From Manis javanica (taxonomy: Eukaryota; Chordata; Mammalia; Pholidota; Manidae): 64,000 nt of DNA. Position 1 is the first letter of the stretch. Every line of letters starts with the position of its first letter. Positions 50,356 to 63,599 of this stretch are shown here, piece after piece. The notes below the pieces were generated by a model that ran no database searches, was not told where the DNA came from, and saw nothing but the letters and a program-made list of their open reading frames with translations. Location: contig NC_133166.1 of NCBI RefSeq assembly GCF_040802235.1, forward strand, positions 117,318,991 to 117,382,990. The letters run 5' to 3'. The position numbers and the translations under genes were made by a program.

Positions 50356-53300
50356 CCTTCCTTGGCAGACCCAGGCTTCCTCCTGGCATCTCCACCTCTT
50401 TGCCCTGACAGCTCCACCATGTCAAGTGACCACGGTATCAAAAGCCGATGCTGGTTACCCCGGGAAGAGGTGACTAAGGTCATGTGAGCTGGCCCAACAC
50501 ATTCTGCTGCACTTGCTTACAGGCAAGAGGATTAAAACAACCTGTCAGGGGAGTAGAGGGGGCAAACCCTGTACACACAGCGAGCTCTGGGAACGGAGCA
50601 TAGAGGCCTCTTGCCAAGAAATTTTTTGCTCAAATATAAAGCAGAAACCGCTCACCAAACGCCAAACCAGCTAACTATGCCAAATACCACTTAGGATCCA
50701 ATGACCTTGAGGCACTGCTCAATTTTTCCAATGTTCTTTGTATGAAAGGTTAATGTCTGGTTTTTTTTCTGGCAGGATGTGGTGGCAGTGAGGGAGACTA
50801 GAGGGACAGACAACATAGGACTCCATAAAGAGCCCCAAATTAAATTAATACTCAAGCAAAGCCTTTCTGGCCTACCAAGAAATGTACGTGATGTACGGCG
50901 TACTACAGAAGAAGATTGCAAAGGTACATCTGGATAAAGAAAGCACTCAGTTCTCAGATGATTAAATGTCCAACCACAAGTCAAACTATCAAAACAAAAC
51001 TTCCTGTAACCATTTCTTGCCCTACTCAAAATCAGAACTGGGAGACAAATTAGGTATAGCTCCAGAGCAGAGGGGCTCAGGCAGGTGGGAGGCCAGAGGC
51101 TGTGCCAGGATCATCCTCTCTAAGCAGAGGGCCAGCCTGACCATGAGAGCGCTTGCCCGAAGACACAAGAAGGAAGAGGGGAAGGCAGCCAGCACCTGAG
51201 CCTGTGGCTCCAGGCAGTCTAGGCTCTCGACAGTGATGCTGCAAGAAGCTGGCCCTGGCTCTGCAAAATTAGATTCTCTCTCCCTATCTCCTCTGCAAAA
51301 CCATTTGTCACACCCCCTAAATAACCAATCCTTCCCTCTCTACAAGCTTGAGCTGCTTCTGTCTGTGCTATGCCTTAGACCCTTAGCCTTAGCAGCAGGA
51401 GGATGTTACCATCAGAGTGCTTCCTTGGCTGGCTGAAGAGGTTGGCAGAAGAGGATTAGGTGGTGCCCCTTCTCTAGCCAGCCAAGGTGGGAAAGCAAAA
51501 CACCCACTGGCAACCTGTGCTCCCTCTCCAACATCCTCTTTGTGGCAAAGAAGCAGCTATCACTTTCCTAACCTTCCACCCGCAGTCCACTGAAGCCAGA
51601 GAAGATGTGCCCATCCCATGAAAACTGAAGGTAGAAGTCCAAAGAACCCGGCTTAAGGGAAAAGGAATCTTGTGCTGCACAGCATCTAAGTGTAAACTCC
51701 CCAAATTATCCACAAAGCTCTTCTGAAGAGCAGGGGTGTTTAGAAGCACTTTCCACCTCTCCACATGCGAGAGAAGAGGATGGCCTTGGGTAGACAACAC
51801 ACCTGGCTGGGTCACCATCTCCCCTAAGGAGCCCTGATCTCCTGAGCACCAGAATGAGTCCACACCTGCCACAGAGGACCAGCCCGAGACAGTAATGTGC
51901 TCCAGAGATCACATACTTACTCGTCCATTAATCTTCCTCCAGATTGCTGCTGTCATGCAGAGCAGTGAGGCAGGCTGAGTGCCCGCTCTGAGCCTCTGAG
52001 CAGGTCACTCCAGTTTGCTTGGCAGGGGGTGGGGGTGGGGGCAGGAGGAAGAGGAGGAGGAGGGAGATTATGATTCTCTATTTTCAAGCCCCACCCCTAA
52101 AACCAGGGAGGGAAGCAGCTGGGTTCCCGTTGCAGAAGAGCTCCAATCTCTGGGCACTATAGAGACAACCAGCTGCACAAAGAGAACTCTGGGGAATATG
52201 CACATCAAACACACTGGGAAAAGGAGGGGAAACCGACCCGGGGAGAAGTGGGTTGGTCTCCTGCCAAGAACTCTGAATAGTACTCCTATCAGAGCTAGAA
52301 CATAACAGGAGGTGGGCAGGTTTACAGTCCCTGGGGAAAGGCAGGAGGGAAAACAGTAAAAGCTGGACTAGCCTGGGAACAAAACTCACTCCCTGGCAGG
52401 AGAGGGGACAACACAGCTGTCTGCAGGGCAGTGTCCATACGTGGTTAGAAGTGAAACACTGTCCCATTACGCCTTTCCCAGTCAGGCAGTCCACATGCTC
52501 TAACCTGAGGCCAATTTTCACATGCTGTGCTGGCTGCCCCAAACTCTGCAGTTTGGAGCACGGTCATTTCTACAACCCTGTAAGTTAAGGTCTGCCACTC
52601 CCTGCCAATGACAGGAGGGAAGAGGGATCTCCCTGGCTATGTTGTGCAATCTAGTCTGTGACCAAGGTAGAGCAGAAGCCACTGAGGGCCCCTCCCACAG
52701 GGAAGGGAGAGTTCCTCCTTGCCAGAGCAGAGTCCGCAGCTGCCACAGAGAGGTGCTGTTTAGCGACAGAGCTGCCCGAGGACAGACAGAAGGGACGGCC
52801 ACCAGGTTCTTCTCTTTCTCATGAATTGCCACCATGGGTCTCCATAGGCTGCCTCTGAAAGTCTACAGAACCTCCTGTTGCAGCGATGGCCTTTGACTCC
52901 CCCATGAGAAGAGGGACACTGGTACTGACCCCTGGGCCTGAAGATCCCCTCAGAGTCCTCAGCGAGTCCTGCTCCAAAGCTAAAGTTCAGGACCAGGACT
53001 GAAACCTCAGACAGCCTATTCTCCACCCACACCTGCCACAGAAAAAACATTCTGGTCCCTCTTACCCTACAACATTGGGGGTGGAAGTGGGGGGAGGCAG
53101 CCCCAACTGCCATCTCAGCAGGGCCCCCAGCACTGGGAACAGGAATAGCTTCATATTCAAAGCACCCTTTAAACCCCCACCCATCCACAATTGATTTATA
53201 TCTATCTGTGTACATAGTAGGTATGTACATACATATGTATATAAATGTCTATGCATGTATATACACGTATAGGTGTAAAACTGATTTTCTGACTAGACCC

Positions 53301-54150
53301 ACAAGGTTTCTGGATTCTTCCTTTGCTGCATTATGAGTTGGCTGGCTTTCTTTCCCTGCCTTGCCCTCGTCCCTTCCTAAAGTCATACTCTGGGCTCCAG
53401 CCACGTATCTTCAAATGCAGAAGGTTCTCTCAGACCTCCAGCCTCCACTGCCCGGTGTTACCCTCCCTCATGCACTCCCACTCTTCTGCCTGGGCAGCCT
53501 CAGCTCAGACACCACTTCCAGGAAGCTTGTCATGCCCCATCCCTCTGACTTCACAGGGCCCCTGACATGTCATTCGAGGCGTCCAAGGTCAGCTCCTCCT
53601 GAAACAGGACTTCATTGCTTGCTGAATGGCCTGTCTGCTTCACAACTCTTGGTGGCTGTCTTGTTCACCGTTACACAAGGCTGAGATTAGCCTAAGGGAA
53701 ATTTCTAGAACTTAAGTCATCTTTGGGTTCTCAGTGCCTAAGCACAAAGCCTGGCATCTAACAGCCTCTCCAGAAATGTCAGGATCAGGGTCTTCCTACT
53801 TTTTTTGGAGTGACTCCTCGCCCAATAGCTCTCAGCACAACTCAACTCCATGCGACCCCCCCACCCGGGTCAGGGGGAGCACGCTGATGCCCAATGCTTT
53901 AAATTGCTTCCCTAGGGCCTGTTGGCACCTCTAAAAATGTCGTCTCTGGCAGGATTTCAGAACTCATCTCTGGGCGTGTGGAGCTGGGGCCTGCGGCCCT
54001 TGCATTTGTCCTTTCCTAGCCTCCCTTCTGCCAGGAGGTCTGCAGGTAGCTCCAACACAGGCCTTCTAAGCAGCAGGACTACCTTTCAAGTAGGAGCAGT
54101 GGGGGAACAGTGCCACGGTCCCCAAAAGAGAGCAATTCTAGACTCTGCCC
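50356..54150. other. MARK2 intron 1, nothing recognised
   Basis: A (GAGGA)-rich stretch at 52,035-52,070 and an AT-alternating stretch at 53,200-53,275 (TATGTACATACATATGTATA). Weak L2-like text near 53,665-53,780. No gene supported. Confidence 0.45.
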
Positions 54151-54154
54151 TGCC

Positions 54155-54270
54155 CAAACAAGTTATATAATCATGAGCAAGTCATTCACTCTTTTTGGAC
54201 CTGCATTTCCCCATCTGTAAAGAGAGGGTCTGTCCTGTGTGGGCATAAGGTTCTCAGTGCCTCTGTATTT
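54155..54270 (+). repeat. MIR SINE fragment
   Basis: AATCATGAGCAAGTCATTCA followed by TGCATTTCCCCATCTGTAAA is the MIR core. Confidence 0.75.
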
Positions 54271-57200
54271 GTTCACAAGCCTTCCAGCTCTGTCTCTGAG
54301 ACCGCAGCTGGAAGCAGACATGATCTGCATGCCCTGAAGTCCACATCTTAACCTTGGTTTATATCAGGTCAACCTGCCTAAACTTCCACTAGTAAGCCTC
54401 ACTTAACATGCCTTGGACACCAGACGCACACACTGGAAAATCTCTGCTGCTTAGGACTGAAAAAAATTAAAATTAACCTAGGTGACAACCCTGGACTTGG
54501 AAACATTACAGCCCTCATCTCAATGTGCCCTAGGGAAGGATCCTCTCCTTTCCTGGACTTTATTTACCCTTGATTTACAAGCTCCTTACCCCTCCCAGCC
54601 TCTCTGCACACCATGAATGTGGCCACAAAATGCAGGGAAGGCACCATGACACAGTGTCTATTTCCAGCAGGTCCCAGGGCTCTGGGCTTTAGCCTGAGCA
54701 GCTCTGAGGAGGTGCAGCCCTTAGTGGGCACATGGCACACTTAGCGCCTAGCGCCCCCATCCCCACTGCAGCATGATCCCCCAGCTGGCTCCTCCGTGGG
54801 CTCCTTGTGGGGAGCTGCCTGCCAGTCTGCCATGGGTAAGTAATCCATGAGGACAAAGTGACTTGGCAGTTCCAGTCTCTCTGCCCAGAGTAGGAGAGCG
54901 GGCAGGTCCAAGCAGACCAGTCTAACAGGTCCTCTTCCACCACCCTCACAGCTGGGGCCTTCTGCACCCAGATCAAAGCCACACAATTCAAAATTTAGGT
55001 GGAGCGGAGCTTCACATCTGATCACAAAGACCAGAGAATCAAGAAGAAAGGAGAAAATGGTCATCTTTCTCACCTCTGCCCTACCCAAAATGGCCCTGGA
55101 GAACATGGTCTCTGATCTCACAGGTTTTGGTCAATTAAGAAAAGCAACTGATCTTGAGATGCTCAAAAATCTGTGTCCTCACCATCACCTGGCGCAAGAT
55201 GGTGTGAAATGAGTTCTTCTGTGCCATGTCCCAGAGCTTTTCTCCCACATATAAATAACTCCAACCTTCTGATACGGACTGTACGATCTCTCCAACTCTG
55301 GACCAAATTCCTAACACTCAGTGCACCTCGGTTCAACCATAATAAAAGAGGGAAGAATGAGGTTAATTTAACCAGAAGCAACAAGGAGCCAGAGATGCTG
55401 TGTATCAGGAGCAGGAACAGAACTCAGCAAAACCAGGAGGGCTTGGCTTTCTGGCTCTAGTTCCTACTTCCGGAAGCCAGACAGGGTTTCCTCAGAAGCA
55501 CATTCTCCCGCTGTGGTTTCCTCTCTGAGTTCTTAACACAATCCAGTAACGGTGTAAACTTTTCCCCTTATCCTCTTATCCTGAAAAAGCTGTTCTTTTT
55601 AGTCATTATTGCACTTAAGACACTGATTAAGAATTGTAGCTTATATGGCTAAAAAAAACTGGATAGACAGATGTCTGATTTACAAATCAATATGGACATA
55701 CTTCCTGAACAGTGGAGAACAATGACCATGTCATAATTTCTTATTTTTTTTATTTCACAACTTGAGAGATGATCATGTGCAAAGCACTCCAACAGACTAG
55801 GGAAGGAAGGGATACAGAGAAGGCTAAAATACAGACCATCCTTCAAAAGAGTTGATTATCTAGGAAGAGAGATAAGCACAAATCAGAGTCCAATGTGGGA
55901 CCAAATTCAGGGACTAAAATTGTAATCCACCTATTCCTAATATACTAAAAGTCTATGGCTTTTGTTATTTTTCAGAAGAACCGTAGGATAAGAGATATGA
56001 AAATCCTAGGCCTCACTTCTAGCTAGGACCATGAGTTCTATCTAAACTCTGGGACTTTAATGAATGGGGATGCCCACAGAGTTGACCCTTGTGGGTCATG
56101 TGTGGCATAACATGAAGCCAACCCAGGCAGGTTCACTGAAGAAACAATCTTTTTAGTCTTTCTTCTCTCACCCCCATCTGGTAATTAGGGACAGGCATTA
56201 ATATACAAGGAAAGATCATATGGGGAAGAGCTTAAATACCTGTTCAAAAAAGTTCCTCAGGACTCAGGTCATGGAAATGAAGCCAGAACAAGCCCCTAAC
56301 AATAGAGCAGAAGACGGTGCTCTTGGGGAAACCTGGAAGGAATTCCTGAAGCTCGGCATACAGAAGCCCCTGTAGCTCAGTGCTGGCTGTGACTAGGGAA
56401 ACACGTTTATACGCTTTTCTTTTTCTTTCCAAATTGTTGGTTATCAAGCCTGGTCTCCCTCCTTAATCCCCATTCAACCAGCGTTACAGCTCAGTGCAAA
56501 CCAACACCAGTTCTTAAACGGTAGTTTTACCAGTCAGCTGACAGTGGAATCAGAGCTCTTTGGAAGATAGAAGGGAGGAACGAATACTCATTCCTGAAAA
56601 TACTTGGAAAGAAATAAAATTCCTTATAGACAAATAGAGAAGATCCTATACCATCTGGGGAAGAAAATTAATTCGGGGCCTGGGGACAGAGTAAGGCCCA
56701 AGTCCTCCTCCGCTGGGGGAAACAATTCTGAAGCCAGTTCTAACTCTAAAATGAGAAAAGCTGGTAAGAGGCTTAGTTCAAATAGCCTCAAAAGGAAATC
56801 GTTTCCTGAAATTAAAAAAAATAAAAAGTAGATGAGGAAGAATGGGAATTGGTTTGCTTAAAATCTTTCCTGTACAGTAGAGCAGAACAGCTATATAAGA
56901 CTCTTGGAATGGTTTACCACGAAGGCTTTCCTAACGTGAGCATTCTGAATGTGAAAAAAGGACTTCGGCACCTACACGTCATTATTGAGAGAAGTCTTCA
57001 CACTGCCATCATAGTGAAGGTGTATACCATCCGTGTCTGGCATTCTGTCACCAAGGGACTAGTTTTAACTGTGCAGATCTGGCAGCTTGCCCTGTTGGCT
57101 GTTTCACAAGCAGTTTCTGTGGTTTCAAGAAAGGCAGGGTGTTTGCTTTTAAATACTATCTTAAAAATATATTTCAGAATAAGGTTCAACCATTCCAAGG

Positions 57201-59040
57201 CAGAAGGAGGGAATGAAAACCAAACCAAATAAAGGAATCTGGTGCTGCCAAACAGAAAGGGAGCACACCAGAGGCGCAGGGACGGAAAAGACACTGCTCA
57301 CCACCCGCACCAAGATGGCAAGAAGGCTAACTTCACGCTTGTTACACCCAGGTAGAAAATAAGGACCCATAAAAGGTTCTGAAGATCTGTGATTACAATA
57401 AAGGGAAATCCCTACATAGATCTTCATCATCCCAAATAAACTTAACTGGCCCAAACCTATTTGTTCATTAAAAAAAAACAAAACTAGCCCAGCAGTTCCA
57501 CATCAATGCAAGGACTATCATCTAATCAATTAGCAGCCACACCTCTCTGCCAGTGTGATGTGGTAATTAAGGTACAGATTTTTCTCCGTGGGAATACAGG
57601 TACAGAAGGGCAGAGCCCCTATGGACCTAACGCATTATGACAGCCTTTTCATTAGCAAGAAAACGCTGCCAACCCGCTCTCCAAGGAAGTGGTGGCCCAT
57701 GTCACTAAAGAACACCTGTGTGTGAACAGCAGCTATGTCTGTTGAGAGAGGAAAATGTGTTGGACAGGGGTGGGAGTGGGGGGAAGAGAATCACTCAAAA
57801 GAAAACCAACAGGCTGTGGTTCTCAAAATAATTTATGCGAACCTTGATTTTTCTACCATAACAAAAAGATGGGTTCTAAAGTAACTGAGCAATGGCACAT
57901 AACCATGATCTTGGAGACGTAAATCAGACTTGAACACAAGCATAATCATACAGTTGAACTCGCACTGTCTGCTGGGCAGCAAGAGGGGCACATGTGGATG
58001 TGAAGCTTGCATCAAGGGCAGCAACTCAGCTCTTGACTCTCATGACATGTTAGCATCGTAGCACAGGCTTAAGATTTCATAACTTTGCTAATAAAAATCC
58101 AAACCTCAAATAGGATAAAAGAAAAGCCAGCACTCACTGCCAGGCTGAGAGAAGCAAGTCAATCGCACTGTGAACTCATATACTCCAGTGGACTAAAACC
58201 CCAGAGGGGCACAGAGCAACACCTCTCAGCGAGAAACCAGTTGGAAGTCCAGGAGGACCACAAGCACAGCTGTGAGGACCAGCTTCAGGAGGGGGAAGTG
58301 ACCAAACAGCTGCACACAGGAAGTCAGGGCACATTACGCAAGAGACACAGCAGGATGGCCAGAGTTCAGCTCCCAGGACTGAGCTGGCAAGTCCACCCCC
58401 CACCTCCCACAGAGGCCTGGCACTGCCAGCTACAGCACTCAGGGCCCTTGGCAGTCAAGGCTAAAAAGCAAGTAGCTCTGGGCCTCTGTGTAAGTGGTGC
58501 ATAGAGGGTTGTAAAGATAGAATGTTAGTTTCATAAAGATAAAAGGTACACAGTTAAGATCCACACATGAAAATCTTTTCCCTTTTTTTTAGGGTGGGGA
58601 TAAGGGGGCTTACGAACAGTTTTAGAATCCTAGCATTTCATGGGTGCCACAGAACAGGACAGCCAAACCTAGGAACCCAAACTGTCCTATGCTATGAGCT
58701 ACTTACTAGTTGGTTACCAATTTTAGGGCTTAGGACTCTGGCTTTAGGGTTCTTAAAATTCCAGAAGATGAGAAGAGATAGAGAATCAGAAACCAGGACT
58801 TCAAGTTGTTTTTAGTTTCCCAAAGCTGTATGGCGCAGTCAAGACTGATGTGCCACTTGATGACTGGCTGCAGAGCATGAAAAGAACAATCCAGGCAGAG
58901 GAAACCATGCACAACTCTAAAGCCAACCTGGGAGATACTTTTTGCCCCACTCCCTGGGAGCTAGTTCTAAGGGCTCTCTCTCTCTCTCTCTCTTCTACTA
59001 CCTAGGCACAACTGAATCCAGAGGCCACAGTCAAGAAAGC
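54271..59040. other. MARK2 intron 1, nothing recognised
   Basis: A short (TC)n tract lies at 58,973-58,993. Frames such as 56,849-57,232 (127 codons) lack any recognisable domain or splice context. No gene supported. Confidence 0.45.
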
Positions 59041-59044
59041 CTCA

Positions 59045-59245
59045 TTCTGACAGCAGCACACACTAGGGATCTTAAGCAAATTACTTCTACATTTCTGGGT
59101 CTCGTTTCCTCATATGTAAAGTGGGGAAAATAGTAAGACCTACTACCTCACAAAGATGAAATTAATAAATGCAAAACAGCTAACCAAGTGTCTGGGACAA
59201 AATAAGTACTCAACAAATGTTGACTATTATTATATATGTAGCTAA
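59045..59245 (+). repeat. MIR SINE fragment, including its 3' end
   Basis: GTCTCGTTTCCTCATATGTA, then AAGTGGGGAAAATAGTAAGA, then AAGTACTCAACAAATGTTGA follow MIR. Confidence 0.8.
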
Positions 59246-60303
59246 AGACATTAGCTTCGGGGCAAAGCATGCCCTGTGAGTGGAATGGGTGGGGCACCAC
59301 CCTTCAAGTCCTCAGTCAGTTCCCTCTAACAGTTTCCCAACCACTTGGAACTAAGTAATGTCCTCAGAGCTGGGCCATCCAGGAGGCACTGCTTCTGAGT
59401 GGTTGCCTTAGCTGTAAGAGTGAACAATCTCCTTTGAAAGCAAAAGTCTATCTTCCACACAGAGCAGCAGCCACAGAGAGAAAAGCACATCAAGTTCTAT
59501 TCTACAACTGAAATGAAAGCCACATGTGAATCTGAAAAGAAATATGCTTTGTGTAAAAAGCAGAGGATTATGGGACTTGCTGAGTGATGGGAAATGGAGC
59601 TAAAATCCTACAAGTCTATATGTAGCTCAAATTGATTAGTTTTTTTTTAATGATTCCAATGAGAAGTGATTATGAGTAAATAAGATGAGATTTGCTCAAA
59701 GCTGGTCCAACTCACAATTAGAGAAGGCCCACAGGTCTACAATTAGCAGAACTAAGAGAAGTTTTTCAAAGTCAGAGATGCTTGGAGATTGGAGGATGAG
59801 TGTAAGCAAAAGAAAAAGGTAGACAGTCATAAGGTAGTTTAGAAACTATATATCTACTGCAATATTACCTGTCTCTTAAAAGACTCATGAAGCAAAGTTC
59901 ACACGCTGCTGCAAACACATACCAAATCTGCTTACCTCTTACAGAAGAAAATAAAATGTTCTTACATCAGTGTGAGATTTGGCAGACATGTTTCATTAAG
60001 AAACAGGGCTAACAAAGAGTTAAGCACAGAAGAAACAGGAACAAAGGGTGCAGGCTCTGCAGCCACCCGGGGAACAGAATGTTGGGTGTTCTGGCCTTAG
60101 TGAGTGGTGGGAGCCTACCAGCCTTCAGCTATTGTAGGCACCAAGGTTCTTCAAGGACAGAGGCTAAGCAAGCTTTGCAGTTTTCAAATTTGGAATTGAC
60201 CAATAGCCAATATGTAAGCTTAAAAAAAAATCCACTGTCATAATGAAATCCAAGTAAGCTAAATGATCTTTTTAATGAAATTAAAAAAAAGGAAAAGAAA
60301 AGA
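59246..60303. other. MARK2 intron 1, nothing recognised
   Basis: AT-rich sequence without a supported gene or named repeat. Confidence 0.45.
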
Positions 60304-61300
60304 AGGTCAATGCTCTGTATTAGAGGGCAGAAACAAGCCAACTTTGGTCAAAGTCCCTCTGGTCACTCAACCAGCTTCCTCAGCTAGAACAGCAGCAAAT
60401 CAAGGCATCAAGTGCCTTCCTGAGGTCCAGCCAGGACTAAATAGTAGCTGGGAACTGCAATATCGTTTTCTATGAAATTGCCAAGAAATGGACAACCAAA
60501 GCCAAAGAGAATTAACCCAAGTTTTGTCTATGACAGTGATTCTTACACTTTTCAGTTTTAGAAAACGCTTGTGCTATTAAAAATAACTGAGTCCCCCAAA
60601 AGCTTTTGTTTATAGGTACTTTATCAATATTTACTGTATTAATATGAGGAAAAGGAGAAAATACTTAAATATGTATCCACTTATTTAAAAAATATTAATA
60701 AACCTATTATGAAAGCATAAATTATTTTAATGAAAAAAAATTTTCCAACTACAACTTCAAACATACCAAGGAAGTCCACTTCATGAACTGATTTTATAAT
60801 CCAAAGACAACACCAGAACAAAAAAAACGAAACAAAAAAAACAAATACTAATAAAGAAGGGAAAAAGAAAAATAAAAGAGAAAGAGAAAACGAGAAAAAG
60901 TGAGGGAAAAAAGTGAAGAAGGGGAATAAAATAAATGAACAAACCTCATATGAAAACAGTAACCAAAAAACCTCACAAGGCCAATGCTGTATGTATTAGA
61001 AGGAAATAAACTAACTCAGGTTAAAATTTCTGCGGCCCAGGCAGGGATTATATAGCGGTTGGGAACTGCAAACAAGGGCTCCGGAGGAAGTCAGCACAAG
61101 GAACCCATCCAAGACTGGGGTGGATCAGCTCAGGTTCTACCTACAAAGGTTTTTTTTACATTTTGGGCTCAAGAATTCTTTACACTCAAAAAAATTATTG
61201 AGGACTGCACAGAACTTTATCTGGGTTTCAGCTACTAAATAACCTTATTAGAAAGTAAACATAATTAAAAAATTTTTTTTTATTAATTCATTCAAAATAA
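60304..61300. repeat. Diverged direct duplication of about 600 bp
   Basis: Segments near 60,304-60,790 and 60,977-61,300 share an order of matching words. These are AAGG(T/C)CAATGCT at 60,304 and 60,977, GGGAACTGCAA at 60,450 and 61,061, and the end region of the hAT element near 60,560 and 61,165. Offsets of 673, 611 and about 605 imply several indels. A purine-rich low-complexity stretch (60,815-60,955) lies between. Confidence 0.55.
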
Positions 61301-62900
61301 TAACAAACCCATAACAAACTCAGTACATGTTTATACAAATAGCCTACATTTTATGAAAACACTCTAAAGCAAAATTCATGACAAGAGTTGCATTTTTACA
61401 TTCTTGTACATCTCAATGCCTGGCTTAATGGAAGACAGCCAACTTCTCATATCTGCTTCTGCTTTCAATGTGCTTTGATATATTCTTTTGGTTGGAAGTC
61501 AGAAAGAACATCTCACTTCACACAAACCTGTAGTTGGAAAATGAAGTTTGATACTGAGGATTTTCTTCTTTGATATTAGATCAAAACTTAACAAGTGGTA
61601 GTTTTTAAAGGCTAGTTGTACTGTGCAATATGAAATTGTATCAGTGAACATTTTGTGTACTTTTACATTAAAATCCTTGGTCATCTTGCACTCTGAGTAG
61701 CTCTTTTACCTACTGGCAAATCTGGGAAATATTCCTTCACTGAATGATGCAGAATTTCCAAACACTGGGATTTCATATATTATCAAAAAGTCACATTCCA
61801 TTAGTTTTACCACCTATCTTACCAAAAAAGTCTTTGATAAGTACAAGTTTTCCAAAATTCCAATTTTTGCTTTGAAAATTTGAAATATACATATGTTGTT
61901 CAATTTCTAGACAACTTCCACTAAATACTCAAGTATGAATAAGTATAGTTTGTCCATCAGTATGTTCTTTCAAGTAAAAATGATGACGCAGGCTGAGCAC
62001 ATTTTTTCCGACAGTCACTGTGCTTCTGTCTACAGCAACAATGCTCCACGACACTTTGCATTTCATCACTCAGACTATTAGAGAGATCATGAGAGGGTTG
62101 AGACAGAATACAAATTAAAATTTTGTAGTGCTTTGTCCAGGACAGTCTTAAGTGAAAATGGCTTTTTTTTTTTTTTTAAACCACAAGTGTGTAGCAGAAA
62201 AGAAGTCCATGACCATGAGCACTAGCAGAGCTCGGTGCCACTGCCTCGATTCACATTATGGTGCTGGAAGTTTTCCCCGCCATCGCTTCCGCGCCAACAG
62301 TGCAAATGGAAACAAAGCTGTTTCAGGAAAACCAGGGGAGTCAGAAAAGTTATTCAACCCTCTGCATATTTATCACTGCTTGTGTTAGTTGCTGAGCATT
62401 CTCATAAAAGAAATACTCTTTGAAGAGTAGCTGTTGCTGACGCAAGTTGAGCCATGTCTGTAAATCTGCTCATTCGTAATGCAAAAGTGTAATTCTGTAA
62501 AGATATTAACTCAGTCTTCATGTCTGCAGCTAAATCTTTAATTTGATAAGTCACGGTCACACACGAAGTGGCACTCTCCTGAATTTTACTGAGTTTTCAT
62601 CCAGTGGGCATTCAGATATGCTGCCGTTCAAGACTTTATTATAGTCTCTCAGCTACTGGGTGGGCTCTTCCAGCCAAAGCAATGTGATAACTTCTGCAGG
62701 AGGCTTCAGTGACTTTATCATTTCAAGGTTGAAAAGGCTGGAACAAATCTTGGCTTTTAAAGAGCTCATGGCATGCACACATAAAATATGCAATTCCTTT
62801 CTCTTTAAACTCTGGATGATTGGTCTTGAAACGATGCTGCAACTTAACTAGCACTATAATACTATATGAAAATGTTCTGTTACTTAAGACATAATAAGGT
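60534..62900 (-). mobile_element. Degraded hAT-superfamily transposon with BED-finger transposase remnant
   Basis: On the minus strand, near 62,845, a fragment translates as KLQHRFKTNHPEFKE, the end of a BED-type zinc finger. Further on, near 62,700-62,640, a stretch resembles the conserved YHIA-A/G-K/R-A/PH segment of ZBED/FAM200-like hAT transposases, and an LAADMKTELISL-like segment follows. A terminal repeat CAGTGATTCTTACACTTTTC at 60,534 matches hAT ends. Many stops and frameshifts break the frame, so it is a dead element. Confidence 0.65.
62162..62178 (+). repeat. T-tract inside the hAT remnant
   Basis: A run of about 16 T, an A-tract on the transposon's coding strand. Confidence 0.9.
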
Positions 62901-63590
62901 ACACTGTTAACGTCTTCATAGCTGAGAAGATGGTTTTTGTTATAATTTCATTTCTTTTAATTTTTTTTTCGTTTTTTATTTACAGTTTTCCCTAGTTTGT
63001 TCAAATAGATTCCTTTTACTTGTTGGTATGTTCATTTCAGTAAATAGAGGTTGCAAGTCTTCTAATCTCCCTTTTTTAAGCCAACAATCCATCCTTAAAT
63101 ATAAGAGAAATATTAAAAATTTTCTTGTGTCTTAGAATAAAATAGATCTGAGTGCTAAAATAAGTTGCAAATAAAATTTTTAAAATTAGAAGGTTTCCGA
63201 AAAGTTCTTACAGGTAAGTTTGACAGGCTGTACTTAGTTCTTGTTGTGTTTACTCAAAGGTGCTAGGAAAATGCTGTGATTTCAAAATAATGATTTATTA
63301 GACAATAATGAGTTTTACAGAAATTACAGCAGGTACAACTGAAGAAAGCTTGTAAGAGCACAGAAGAAATACTGAGAACAAACTGAATTCATCACTGAGC
63401 TTCCATATTTATACCTTAAAGTACTACCTTAAAAATTCTAGAAAGCACAAGAATACAGAGTACACATTTTATTGGCCAAGAGTGATGTCAATCAGCACAT
63501 ATCACTCAGCCTCTGGATAAAACTCCACTATATACTGGGGAGAGAATGAGAGTGAAAAAAGGCAAATACTACCTGATTGTTACAATGAAA
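62901..63590. other. AT-rich intronic DNA, nothing recognised
   Basis: No supported gene or named repeat; probably old repeat remnants. Confidence 0.4.
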
Positions 63591-63599
63591 ATAATTTTG

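Noticed and set aside
56849-57232. A 127-codon + strand frame in MARK2 intron 1
   Set aside because: Reads like chance coding in unique non-coding DNA; no family resemblance and no exon structure.
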